From the NCBI GenBank assembly GCA_028868825.1, contig JAGWTU010000008.1, positions 1-64,000 on the forward strand: a stretch of 64,000 nucleotides of DNA. Direction: 5' to 3'. The notes below the pieces were generated by a model, which was given only the letters and a program-made list of their open reading frames with translations, was not told the origin of the DNA and searched no databases. Origin of the DNA: Burkholderiales bacterium (GTDB lineage Bacteria; Pseudomonadota; Gammaproteobacteria; Burkholderiales; Burkholderiaceae_C). Below are positions 37,090 to 53,932 of the stretch, piece after piece. The stretch's first letter is position 1, and every line of letters starts with the position of its first letter. A program made the translations under genes and the position numbers.

Positions 37090-38387
37090 TTGGACGAGCA
37101 CGACAGCAGCCACACGAGCAGCCTCACCGGATGGCTGGCGACCGCCGCGGGCACCGCGCATGTCGCGGTCGGCGTCAGCAGCCTGGCCAGCGGCGCCTTC
37201 GTCGAGGTCAACGACGCCTTCTGCCGCCTGTTCGGCTACGACCGTCGTGAGATCATCGGTCGCACCTCGGCCAAGCTGGGCTTGTGGCCCGAGGATCAGC
37301 AGCGCGAGCGACTGCTCGAGCTCGTGCGCCAGCGCGGCGGTGTCGCCGGCTTCGAGGCGCGCTATCGCAACCGCCAAGGCGAGGTCGGCGACCTCGAGAT
37401 CTCGGCACGCATCGTCGAACGGGACGGCGAACCCTTCCTCATCGGCTTCCTGACCGAGGTCAGCGACCGGCGCGAACTCGTCGAAGGCCTGCGTGATGCG
37501 CAGAGCCGGCTCGGCGTCGTGCTGCGCTCGTCGAACATGCTCGTGTTCCGCCAGGACCGCGAGCTGCGCTACACCTGGGTCGCGAATCCGGCGCTCGGCG
37601 CCAGCGAGGGCGAGCTCATCGGCCGCAGCGATGTCGAGATCATGGGTGCCGAGGCGGCAGCACCGCTCGTCGCGATCAAGCGCCGCGTGCTCGAATCCGG
37701 CTGGCCCGAGCGGCGCGATGTCTGGGTCGCCCACGACGGCCGGCTCGGCTGCTTCGACCTCGTTGTCGAGCCCGAGCGCGACGCCGCCGGCCGCGTCGTC
37801 GGCATCGTCTGCGCGGCGCTCGACATCACGCAGCGCCTGTGCGAGCACCAGAGCGCGCTGCGCGCGCCGGCGCATGCGATCCAGGGCCTGGCGGCGTTGA
37901 TCGGCCGCGAGGCGCTGACGGCGCGGCAGGCACAGCGCCTGCACCGCATCGAGCTCGAGGCGCGGCGCCTGATCGCCCCCGACAACCCGCTGCCCACGCT
38001 CGAGCGGCTGCGCGAGCGCCACGCCGGCGAGCGCGTCGTCGTCGCCGAGCATGAACCCGTGATGCGCGAGCTCGTCTGCGCGCTGCTCGAGCGTGCGGGC
38101 CTGGCCGTCACGCCGGCGCGCACCGGTGTCGAGGCCTTCAGCTACACGCTGCAACAGGAGCCGGCGCTGCTGCTGCTCGACCTCGAGCTGCCGCAGCGCG
38201 GCGGTGTCGCCGCGGCGCGCGCGGTGCGCACCGCCGCGCTGCGGCAGATGCCCATCATCGCGCTGCTGAGCGCGCCCGTCACGGGCGCCGCGGCGGACCT
38301 CGACGCCGATCTCGACGACGTGATCGACAAGCCGGTCGCGGCCGACCGGCTCTACGAGAAGGTCCTCGCCTGGCTCGAGGCCGGCCG

Positions 38388-38391
<4 letters not shown>
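37090..38391 (+). CDS. PAS-PAS-receiver protein with a degenerate kinase core
   Basis: About 433 residues. PAS1 (about 15-125) and PAS2 (about 140-250) are followed by a DHp-like helix pair in which the H-box has lost its histidine (SALRAPAHAIQGLAALI instead of SHEIRTP). There is no ATPase domain. The C-terminal receiver keeps the phospho-Asp (LLLDLELP) and Lys (IDKPV), but the acidic pocket reads VAEHEP. The TTG start at 37090 follows GAGGGTGG; it is tentative, as no ATG in frame lies near. It overlaps the next hybrid kinase by 4 nt and may serve as its adaptor or phosphate sink. Confidence 0.75.
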
Positions 38392-42572
<4,181 letters not shown>

Positions 42573-42718
42573 GCCGCGCGCGGCAGGCACCCGGACTTCC
42601 GATGGGGTTCCGTTGCTACACTGGTCCGCGTCCACATCGATCGGCCCGACGCAGTGGACGGGATGGGGATCCAGGAGGCAGCGATGGCCACGACGACTCG
42701 AACGGGTGAGCGAAAAGA

Positions 42719-43042
42719 ATGAACGATCTGCTCGCCGCCCAGACGCATGCGGTCGACAACCGCGCCGAAATCGACACCAGCCGGGTCTGCGGCTGCTTTT
42801 GCTGCATGGCGACCTTCGAACCGCAGGAGATCGTCGCCTGGTCCGGGCTCGACGCGGCCGATTTCGACGATCCGCAGGCGCTGGAAACGTCGGGCACCGC
42901 GCTGTGCCCGCGTTGCGGCAGCGAATCGGTGATCGGCGACGCCTCGGGCTACACCATCGACGGCCGCTTTCTCGGCCGCATGAACGAGGCCTGGTTCCAG
43001 AAGACGATCATCCGGCCGCCGGCGGCGAAGCCGGTCAAGTGA
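42719..43042 (+). CDS. Small conserved cysteine-rich (zinc-ribbon-like) cytoplasmic protein
   Basis: 107 residues. Two cysteine clusters, C24-x-C26-x-C28-C29 and C63-x-x-C66, look like a metal-binding ribbon. The end CPRCGSESVIGDASGYTIDGRFL is a pattern I recognise from small uncharacterised proteobacterial cytoplasmic proteins of similar length. No function is known to me. The ribosome site before ATG 42719 is weak. It stands alone between the kinase and the convergent PEP-CTERM gene. Confidence 0.75.
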   Translation: MNDLLAAQTHAVDNRAEIDTSRVCGCFCCMATFEPQEIVAWSGLDAADFDDPQALETSGTALCPRCGSESVIGDASGYTIDGRFLGRMNEAWFQKTIIRPPAAKPVK

Positions 43043-43099
43043 TCCTGACGGCAGGCCGCAGCCGCTGCGGTCCTTGTCGCGAGCCTCGAGGGCCCCTCG

Positions 43100-43819
43100 T
43101 CAGCCGGCGCGCCGCCGCGAGCCGGCCTTGTACGCTGCGCCCCAGAGGACGCCCAGGCCCAGCGCCAGCATCCAGGCGCTCGAGGATTCGGGCACGGCCG
43201 AGGTGTCGGTCAGCGCGAAGGCCAGGTTGCCCGGGCCCGGCAGGAACATGGCTTGGCCGACGACATATTGCAGATGCGTGCCGCTGCCGGTGGCCGATCC
43301 GCCCCAGACGAAGGGTGCGGATGTGTAGTTGTTGACCACGGAAATCGCATAGGCGCTGGACGCGGACAGGGTCACGGGCGCCGAGAGGTCGATGTAATAG
43401 GCATAGAGGCCCGCCGTGGGCAGAGCCGACATATGGACTTGTGCCGCAGCGTAGGGGCCCGCGTCCGGCAGCAGGTTGCTCGAGAAGGTGCCACCGGTCT
43501 GCACCAGATTCGCGCCGCAGGAAAAACACGAGGCGGCGAACAGGTCGACGGCGAAATTGCCGTCGCCGCTCGATCCGTACCAGCTGATGCGGTTGAAGGT
43601 GACGTCCGCCGGCAGGCTGAAGTAGACCCAGGCCTGGGCATCCTGGTCGAGCGACCAGGTGAATCCGGGATCCGTCGGCCCGACGTTGTAGACCGCCGAT
43701 GTCGCCGCTGGTGAACCGCTGGGCGGCTGGCTGTACACGTCGGTGGCCGCATGCGCCGCCGCGGACAGCAGCAGCGCGCCGACGGCGGCAGCGAGGTGCG
43801 ACAGGCAAATCGGTTTCAT
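43100..43819 (-). CDS. Exported protein with a PEP-CTERM-like sorting tail
   Basis: 239 residues. Signal peptide (MKPICLSHLAAAVGALLLSAAAHA), a mature beta-rich domain rich in Ser/Gly/Tyr, then a C-terminal tail: VPESSS, a hydrophobic helix (WMLALGLGVLWGAAY) and a basic end SRRR. This is the three-part PEP-CTERM layout used by exosortase/archaeosortase-type systems, but the motif reads PES instead of PEP. Such proteins belong to the biofilm matrix or cell surface. The ribosome site sits in a perfect hairpin (see 43821-43853). Confidence 0.82.
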   Translation of the reverse strand: MKPICLSHLAAAVGALLLSAAAHAATDVYSQPPSGSPAATSAVYNVGPTDPGFTWSLDQDAQAWVYFSLPADVTFNRISWYGSSGDGNFAVDLFAASCFSCGANLVQTGGTFSSNLLPDAGPYAAAQVHMSALPTAGLYAYYIDLSAPVTLSASSAYAISVVNNYTSAPFVWGGSATGSGTHLQYVVGQAMFLPGPGNLAFALTDTSAVPESSSAWMLALGLGVLWGAAYKAGSRRRAG

Positions 43820-43820
43820 G

Positions 43821-43853
43821 ATCGAAACCTCCGGGATCGATGGAGGTTTCGAT
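43821..43853 (-). promoter_or_regulatory. Perfect 12-bp hairpin that contains the Shine-Dalgarno of the PEP-CTERM gene
   Basis: On the minus strand the leader reads ATCGAAACCTCC, a 9-nt loop, then GGAGGTTTCGAT, directly followed by CATG with the start codon at 43819. The second arm holds the GGAGG ribosome site 8 nt before the ATG; the first arm holds its exact complement CCTCC. In RNA the site would be masked. As DNA it could also be an operator palindrome. Confidence 0.75.
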
Positions 43854-43879
43854 TCTCGATCAGACCCGGGTCCGGTCGA

Positions 43880-44138
43880 TTAAGGGCGACTTAATTTGTC
43901 ATCGAAGGCAAGCAAATCGCCGAAGCGGAAGGTCGCCGTCACGCCGCCATCCATCAGGAAATCGCTGCCGGTGATGAAGCCGCCGTCGGGGCCCATCAGC
44001 AGCGCCGCGACGTTGCCCACCTCGTCGGGCGTGCCGGCGCGGCCGACGGCACTGGTCTCGATCATGCGGCGGTAAGCCGCGCCGCGCGATGGCCTGGCCG
44101 AGAAAGCCGGCTCCGACGACGACGATGACTTCCTTCAT
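43880..44138 (-). pseudogene. SDR-family oxidoreductase remnant with a large internal deletion
   Basis: From ATG 44138 the frame reads MKEVIVVVGAGFLGQAIARR, the Rossmann start of a short-chain dehydrogenase. It then runs straight into a different frame coding the SDR C-terminus: RRMIETSAVGRAGTPDEVGN, then FITGSDFLMDGGV. Both ends match one SDR type of about 270 residues, so roughly 190 codons, including the YxxxK active site, were lost and the frame shifted at the junction near 44070-44080. It cannot be an active enzyme. Confidence 0.8.
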
Positions 44139-44197
44139 GGCGAACCTTGCATGGTGCCGGCGGGCTGGTCGGCATTCGAAATGTTCATCTCGACATC

Positions 44198-45240
<1,043 letters not shown>

Positions 45241-45281
45241 AGACTGCTGAACCGACATGAACTCATAAGCCACGCTCATCA

Positions 45282-46172
45282 ATGGCCCGGTTCGACGACC
45301 TCGCCGCCTTCGCCGCCGTCGTGCGCGCGGGCAGCTTCACGCGCGCCGCGGCGCAGCTGGGCGTCACGCAATCGGCGCTCAGCCAGACGGTGCGCGCGCT
45401 CGAGCGCCGGCTCGACCTCAAACTGCTGAACCGCACGACTCGCAGCGTCGCACCGACCGAGGCGGGGGAGCGCCTGTACCGCACGGTGGGTCCGCGCTTC
45501 GCCGACATCGAGGCCGAGCTCGCGGTCCTCGGCGAGCTGCGCGGCAAGCCCGCCGGCACCGTGCGCATCACGGCGACCGATCACGCGGTGCGCACGCTGA
45601 TCTGGCCGCGGCTGCAGCCCTGGCTGCCGCAGTTCCCCGACATCCGCATCGAGATCAGCAGCGACAACCGCTTCATCGACATCGTCGCCGAGCGCTACGA
45701 CATCGGCGTGCGCCTGGGCGGCGATGTCGCGCGGGACATGATCGCGATGCGCATCGCGCCCGACATGCGCCTGGTCGTCGTCGGCAGCCCGCCCTATTTC
45801 GCCCGCCACGCCCGGCCGCGCACGCCGCACGATCTCACCGGCCACGATTGCATCTGCATGCGGCTGCCGTCGCATGGCGGCCTGCTGCCCTGGGAATTCA
45901 AGCGCCGCGGCAAGACCATCCACGCGCATGTCGGCGGGCGGCTGGTCTTCAATTCCAGCGACCTGGTCGTCGCCGCGGCGCTCGCCGGGCAGGGCCTGGC
46001 CTGGGTGCCCGACGATGCCGTCGCCGCATACACCGCGGCCGGGCAACTCGTGACGGTGCTCGATGATTGGTCGCAGACCTTCCCCGGCTACCACGCCTAT
46101 TACGCGAGCCGCCATTCGTCGCCTGCGCTGGGTCTCGTCGTCGAGGCCCTGCGCCAGGTCGAGACCCGCTGA
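45282..46172 (+). CDS. LysR-family transcriptional regulator
   Basis: 296 residues. N-terminal winged helix (FDDLAAFAAVVRAGSFTRAAAQLGVTQSALSQTVRALERRL) and the effector-binding domain from about 90. The RLLNRTTRSVAPTEAGERLY-like linker is of the AaeR/DsdC-like group. It is divergent from the aldo/keto reductase and likely regulates it. The effector is unknown. Confidence 0.93.
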   Translation: MARFDDLAAFAAVVRAGSFTRAAAQLGVTQSALSQTVRALERRLDLKLLNRTTRSVAPTEAGERLYRTVGPRFADIEAELAVLGELRGKPAGTVRITATDHAVRTLIWPRLQPWLPQFPDIRIEISSDNRFIDIVAERYDIGVRLGGDVARDMIAMRIAPDMRLVVVGSPPYFARHARPRTPHDLTGHDCICMRLPSHGGLLPWEFKRRGKTIHAHVGGRLVFNSSDLVVAAALAGQGLAWVPDDAVAAYTAAGQLVTVLDDWSQTFPGYHAYYASRHSSPALGLVVEALRQVETR

Positions 46173-46396
46173 CGAAGCCCTGGATGGCGGCGCCCGGTCG
46201 CTGCGACCGATCGGTTGGCGCGGTCCAGGCCTTAGGCTGGTTGGCGGATCAAAGCTATCCCGAAGTTTTGATCTGAATCGAGGCGAAAGGCTGATATAAA
46301 TCCGCAAGAAGCGTATGGTTATGAGGTCCAAACGCACCTAACGTCTTGAATTCGACGCGGCCAGCCTGGCCGCCTGTATTGCCGGAAGCCTGCGAC

Positions 46397-49774
<3,378 letters not shown>

Positions 49775-50098
49775 AAGGCCGCAAGCAAGTCATGTCGGAA
49801 ACCGGCTGATTGCCGCGGGCCGGCGCCGCGGGCCGAGCAGACCGCGCCGTACCGCCCGGTAGCCGTCTCGAGGTCATTTCGTTGCGGCGCGGCCGACAAC
49901 CCGGTCGAGATCGGTCAGGGCGACGCCCTGTGGTTGCTGGGCTTACTGGCTGCGGCCCGTGGCGAGCGCCCGCAGATCGGCGTTTGCCAGAGTGGTGAAG
50001 CGCAGTTTGGCCGTTTGCCGAATCTACTTGCGGCTGGCCAAAGTGGCCAGACTATGGTTCAAGGCACAACAGGCGCTGATTTTCCGGCTTTCGAATCC
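49775..50098. other. Intergenic stretch between the hybrid kinase and tRNA-Arg
   Basis: 324 bp with no credible gene. Near the tRNA it holds a perfect inverted repeat, CTGGCCA (50034-50040), loop AAG, TGGCCAG (50044-50050). On the minus strand this lies about 50 nt after the tRNA end and could help terminate it, though no T-run follows. Otherwise I see nothing in it. Confidence 0.5.
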
Positions 50099-50173
50099 TG
50101 GTGCGACCGGCAAGAATCGAACTTGCGACTAAGCCTTCGGAGGGCCCAATGATATCCACTTCACCACGGTCGC
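50099..50173 (-). tRNA. tRNA-Arg (anticodon CCG)
   Basis: A 75-nt cloverleaf including an encoded CCA. Acceptor GCGACCG/CGGTCGC, D arm GTGA/TCAT, anticodon stem GGGCC/GGCTT around loop CTCCGAA (anticodon CCG), and T arm GCAAG/CTTGC with loop TTCGATT. It reads CGG codons, which are common in this GC-rich sequence. A TAGAAT -10 element lies 15 bp upstream on the minus strand (50188-50193). Confidence 0.95.
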
Positions 50174-50258
50174 GCGGCCAGCCGAGCATTCTAGCGCGCA
50201 CGCCCCGCCCGCCCGCGCGGGCCTGGCAGCCCTGTCAGTCGAGCGTCGGCCCGGCCCC

Positions 50259-50264
50259 TATAAT
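50259..50264 (+). promoter_or_regulatory. Consensus -10 element (TATAAT) before the cytochrome c gene
   Basis: A perfect TATAAT, followed by an unusual T-run (GTTTTTCCC) in the initial transcript. The -35 region is poor (TGTCAG at 50233-50238, 20 bp away). Transcription would begin near 50271, giving a leader of about 54 nt to the ATG at 50325. Confidence 0.5.
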
Positions 50265-50324
50265 CCGCCGGTTTTTCCCTAGCAGACCCGCTGCTGCAGA
50301 ACCGAGATCGGAGCCGAGGATTCC

Positions 50325-50894
50325 ATGAGCGACAACGCAGATCACGCCGCGCACGGCAGCGACGAAGCACCCACCGGCCCCATCAAGACGCCCGGGCAGC
50401 TCATCGTCGTCGTGGTGCTGTCGTTCCTGATTCCCATCCTGGGCATCATCCTGCTGGTCAACTTCGTCGACTTCGGCACGCGCACCGCGGCCGGCAGCGA
50501 CACGCTGGAGCCGCAAGCCGTCGCGCTGCGCATCGCGCCCGTGGGCGCCGTGTCGATCCGCGACGCCGCCAGCGCCGGCGCACCGCGCAGCGGCGAGCAG
50601 GTCTTCCAGGCGCAGTGCACCTCGTGCCACACGGCCGGCATGCTCGGCGCGCCCAAGTTCGGCGACGCCGCCGCCTGGGCGCCGCGGATCAAGACCGGTT
50701 TCGACGCGCTGTGGCATTCGGCGCTCAAGGGCAAGAACGCGATGCCGCCGCAGGGCGGCGGCGACTTCAGCGACCTCGAGGTCGCGCGCGGCGTCGTCTA
50801 CATGGCCAACCATGCCGGCGCGAGCTTCCCCGAGCCCGCCGCGCCGGCCGCTTCGGCGGCCACCGCCGCCGCGGCGGCGAGCGCGCCGACCTGA
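50325..50894 (+). CDS. c5-type cytochrome, membrane-anchored
   Basis: 189 residues. A cytoplasmic leader, then one membrane anchor (about 25-48: LIVVVVLSFLIPILGIILLV), a linker and one class I c-type haem domain with C98-T-S-C101-H102 and axial M140 (KNAMPPQGG). The C-terminal tail is Ala/Pro rich. It carries electrons in the periplasm, probably toward a terminal oxidase. It is divergent from tRNA-Arg and convergent with the next gene. Confidence 0.92.
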   Translation: MSDNADHAAHGSDEAPTGPIKTPGQLIVVVVLSFLIPILGIILLVNFVDFGTRTAAGSDTLEPQAVALRIAPVGAVSIRDAASAGAPRSGEQVFQAQCTSCHTAGMLGAPKFGDAAAWAPRIKTGFDALWHSALKGKNAMPPQGGGDFSDLEVARGVVYMANHAGASFPEPAAPAASAATAAAAASAPT

Positions 50895-50939
50895 TCGGTC
50901 GATCGCCCGTCGATCGATCGCGCGGTCGGCGGCGGGCCC

Positions 50940-51464
50940 TCAGGCCGACGCCGGCCGCAGCGCATAGCCGAAGCGCGCCGGCATCGCGCTGAATTCGATC
51001 TCCTGCGGCTGCCAGTCGCCGCATTCGACGGCGCTGGCCGCCACGCCCATGTCCTGCGTGTGCACGATGCCGTGGCCGAGGTCGGTGGCGAGGAACAGCC
51101 GCCCGCCCTCGTCGAGCCAACTCGACAGCACCCGCGCCGCTCGACCGGTGTGGCTGTGCACCGGCCAGCCCGGACCGGCGGCGACGCGCCAGACCCAGGG
51201 CGCGGCCTCGAGCTCGACGTAGACGCGCTGCGGGCCGTTCTGGAAGAACCAGGCGCCCGAGGCGTCGTGGTCGTAGTTGCGTTCGATGAATTCGCGCAGC
51301 TTCTCGTGTTCGATGCGGCTGCCCTTGGGGCGCGGGAACGGCCCGGCGGCCTGGATGCGCTCGTCGCGCATGTACCAGTCGCCGCGCGCGTCGAGCGCGA
51401 GCCAGCCGTAGCAATGCGGCACATGCGGCCACTTGCGCAGCGCGGCTTCGACGATGGCGTCCAT
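50940..51464 (-). CDS. Conserved protein of unknown function
   Basis: 174 residues, soluble, no signal. Recognisable conserved segments are PHCYGWLALDARGDWYMRDER, FIERNYDHDASGAWFFQNGPQRVYVELE and HTGRAARV. I have seen this pattern in uncharacterised Burkholderiales proteins but cannot give a function. It lies 32 nt after the YheT-like hydrolase gene in the same direction and may be co-transcribed. Confidence 0.75.
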   Translation of the reverse strand: MDAIVEAALRKWPHVPHCYGWLALDARGDWYMRDERIQAAGPFPRPKGSRIEHEKLREFIERNYDHDASGAWFFQNGPQRVYVELEAAPWVWRVAAGPGWPVHSHTGRAARVLSSWLDEGGRLFLATDLGHGIVHTQDMGVAASAVECGDWQPQEIEFSAMPARFGYALRPASA

Positions 51465-51496
51465 GGCGTGAACTTACTACATGCAGCCGCGGCGCT

Positions 51497-52492
51497 TCAG
51501 CCTTGCGCCGCCAGCCAGCCGGCCACCGCCGCGGGCATCGCGAAGACGTCGCCCGGCGGTGCCGCGCCGCGCGGGAAGCCGACATGGCCGCCCTGCGCCG
51601 GCTGCCACAGCGTGACATGACCGTTGACCGCAGCCGGCCCGGGCAAGGACGCCGCCGGCACGAAGGGATCGTTGCGCGCGTTGAGCAGCAGCGTCGGCAG
51701 GCGCAGCCGCGCCAGCTGCGGCCCCGCCGAGGCGCGCGCCCAGTAGTCGGCGGCGTCGCGGTAGCCATGCACCGGCGCGGTGAAGGCGTCGTCGAAGGCG
51801 CGCAGCGTCGTCGCCGCGCGCACGCGCTCGCCATCGAACAGACCGGGAAAGCGTTCCAGCTTGGCGAGCGCGCGCGGCTTCATCGTCGCCAGGAACATGC
51901 GCGCGTAGATGAGCCGGTTGGCGCCGCGGTCCAGCGCCATGCCGGCGGCGGTGAGGTCCAGCGGCGCGCTGACCGCGGCGATGGCGGCGGCCACGCCCGC
52001 CGCGGCGTCGCCCTGCTCCTCGGCCCAGCGCAGCAGCGCGTTGCCGCCGAGCGAGATGCCGACCACCTGCAGCGGCCGCGCGCTGCGCTCGCGCAGCCGG
52101 CGCAGGATCCAGTCGATCTCCACGTGGTCGCCCGAGTGGTAGGCGCGCGGCGCGCGGTTCATGATGCCCGAGCAGCCGCGGAAATGCGGCACCGAATAGC
52201 GCCAGCCGCGCTCGCGCGCGACGCAGGCGAAGGCCTGCGCATATGGGCTCGTGCTGCTGCCTTCGAGGCCGTGGAACAGCACGAGGTGGCGCGCGCCGGC
52301 GTCGTCGGCGGCGGATTCGAGGTGGTCGACGTCGATGAAGTCGCCGTCGGGCGTGTCCCAGCGCTCGCGCGCAAAGCGCGGCGGCGCGCCACGGTGGTGC
52401 CGCGCGCGCGTCGCGGCCCAGATCGTCTGCAGGTCGCCGCCCGGCAGCCACGCCGGCGCGCGGTAGCGGGCGCCGAAATCGGCGGCGGCCAT
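51497..52492 (-). CDS. Alpha/beta hydrolase of the YheT type
   Basis: 331 residues. N-terminus (APAWLPGGDLQTIWAA) and FHGLEGSSTSPYAQAF are typical of the YheT/EMB8 family. The nucleophile elbow is GISLGGN, and the His lies in QGGHVGF near the C-terminus. Substrate unknown; family members are esterases or hydrolases of lipids. The ATG at 52492 was chosen since the conserved region begins directly after it and it abuts the preceding gene's stop (52494). Confidence 0.9.
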   Translation of the reverse strand: MAAADFGARYRAPAWLPGGDLQTIWAATRARHHRGAPPRFARERWDTPDGDFIDVDHLESAADDAGARHLVLFHGLEGSSTSPYAQAFACVARERGWRYSVPHFRGCSGIMNRAPRAYHSGDHVEIDWILRRLRERSARPLQVVGISLGGNALLRWAEEQGDAAAGVAAAIAAVSAPLDLTAAGMALDRGANRLIYARMFLATMKPRALAKLERFPGLFDGERVRAATTLRAFDDAFTAPVHGYRDAADYWARASAGPQLARLRLPTLLLNARNDPFVPAASLPGPAAVNGHVTLWQPAQGGHVGFPRGAAPPGDVFAMPAAVAGWLAAQG

Positions 52493-52493
52493 G

Positions 52494-52946
52494 TCAGTGC
52501 AGCGTGGCGGGCGCCTCGGGTGCGCCGCCTGGCGGCTGCGCCGCGGCCGGGCTCGCATGGTGCGCGGCCAGGCGCCAGCCCTGCGCCGTCTTGACGTAGA
52601 AGTTGGTCGCCAGGATCCAGCCCTGGCGCTGGCCCTCGGCCGTCGTCACGCTGACGCGCTCGACGAGGTGGTGCAGCGCGCAGCCATGCTGGTGCAGCCG
52701 GTGGATCTGTTCGGGCTGGACGGCGAAGCCGCCTTGCGCCAGCATGGCCTCGAAATTGGCGCGGATCGCCGCGGCGCCGACGGCGCGCACGCCGCCGGGG
52801 TGGACGCAGACGATCTCGTCGTCGTCGGCCCACAGCGACATCAGGCGGTCGACGTCACCGCGCTGCAGCGCCTCGTAGAACTGGGCCTCGATCTCGTCGG
52901 CGCTGCCGCCGAGCAGCGAGGGCGGCGGCCGGTTCGGATGCGCCAT
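52494..52946 (-). CDS. SnoaL/DUF4440-like protein (NTF2 fold)
   Basis: 150 residues. Typical start of the fold: IEAQFYEALQRGDVDRLMSLWADDDEIVCVHPGG, then AAIRANFEAML and a final ATNFYVKTAQGWRLAAHHAS. Such proteins are small ligand-binding or ketosteroid-isomerase-like enzymes. The function here is not known. It lies between purU and the YheT-like hydrolase in one direction, with 12 nt and 1 nt gaps, so the three are likely co-transcribed. Confidence 0.85.
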   Translation of the reverse strand: MAHPNRPPPSLLGGSADEIEAQFYEALQRGDVDRLMSLWADDDEIVCVHPGGVRAVGAAAIRANFEAMLAQGGFAVQPEQIHRLHQHGCALHHLVERVSVTTAEGQRQGWILATNFYVKTAQGWRLAAHHASPAAAQPPGGAPEAPATLH

Positions 52947-52958
52947 CGCCAGCTGCCG

Positions 52959-53873
52959 TCAGCGGAAGACCACGCACTTGTGGCCGTTGACGAGCACGCG
53001 GTGCTCGAGGTGCCAGCGCACGGCGCGCGCGAGCACCATCGACTCGATGTCGCGGCCCACCGCCGTGTAGTCCTCGGCCGACATCGTGTGGTCCACGCGC
53101 TGCACGTCCTGCTCGATGATCGGCCCCTCGTCGAGGTCGGCGGTGACGTAATGCGCCGTCGCGCCGATGAGCTTGACGCCGCGCGCATGGGCCTGGAAAT
53201 ACGGCCGCGCGCCCTTGAAGCTGGGCAGGAAGCTGTGGTGGATGTTGATCGCCCGGCCGGCCAGCGCCTCGCAGAACTCGGGGCTGAGGATCTGCATGTA
53301 GCGCGCGAGCACGACGAGGTCGACGCGCTCGGCCTCGACCAGCGATTGCACCTGCTGCTCCTGCGCCCGCTTGGCCTGCGCCGGATCGGCGCTGCCGCGG
53401 GCTATCGGCAGGTGGTGGAAGGGGATGCCGTAGCTGGCCGCCAGCGGCTCGAAATCGCGGTGGTTCGAGACGATGGCCGGGATGTCGACGGCCAGCGATC
53501 CGCTCTTCCAGCGGAACAGCAGGTCGTTCAGGCAATGGCCGTGCTGGCTGACCATCAGCAGCATGCGCGGGCGCCGCGCCAGGGCATGGAAATGGACGAC
53601 CATGCCGAATTGCTGGCGCGTGTGCTCGAACAGCGTGGCGAGCGTCACGGCGTCGGCGAGCTGCGGCGGCGCCTGGAAATGCACCCGCATGAAGAAGAGC
53701 CCCGTCGCGTCGTCGCCCTCGAGGTCGCCGAATTGCTGCGAATCGATGATGTTGCAGCCGGCCTGGTAGAGCAGGCCCGAGACGGCGTGGACGATGCCCT
53801 TGGCGTCGCGGCAGGCCAGGGTGAGGACGAATTGCTGTTCGGTCGGCACGGTTTGTTCGCGAGTTCGCCGCAT
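52959..53873 (-). CDS. purU: Formyltetrahydrofolate deformylase PurU
   Basis: 304 residues from the ATG at 53873. GTG 53849 would give 296 residues and fits the usual PurU N-terminus better; neither has a good ribosome site. It hydrolyses 10-formyl-THF to formate and THF. An N-terminal ACT domain (FVLTLACRDAKGIVHAVSGLLY) and a formyltransferase domain with INIHHSFLPSFKGARPY, ATAHYVTADLDEGPIIEQ are clear. The catalytic Asn, His and Asp of the family are present. Confidence 0.93.
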   Translation of the reverse strand: MRRTREQTVPTEQQFVLTLACRDAKGIVHAVSGLLYQAGCNIIDSQQFGDLEGDDATGLFFMRVHFQAPPQLADAVTLATLFEHTRQQFGMVVHFHALARRPRMLLMVSQHGHCLNDLLFRWKSGSLAVDIPAIVSNHRDFEPLAASYGIPFHHLPIARGSADPAQAKRAQEQQVQSLVEAERVDLVVLARYMQILSPEFCEALAGRAINIHHSFLPSFKGARPYFQAHARGVKLIGATAHYVTADLDEGPIIEQDVQRVDHTMSAEDYTAVGRDIESMVLARAVRWHLEHRVLVNGHKCVVFR

Positions 53874-53932
53874 TGTAGGGAGCGCGCGGCGCCGGGCGCC
53901 GGCGAAGGGCGCGCGCGGCCTATCGGTTCGGC

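Noticed and set aside
50034..50050. CTGGCCA-AAG-TGGCCAG as a confident tRNA terminator
   Set aside because: The stem is perfect but short and lacks a T-run, so it is mentioned only within the intergenic description.
50099..50173. tRNA-Arg as an integration site for a mobile element
   Set aside because: No integrase gene, no second copy of the tRNA 3' end and no change of composition is seen on either side.
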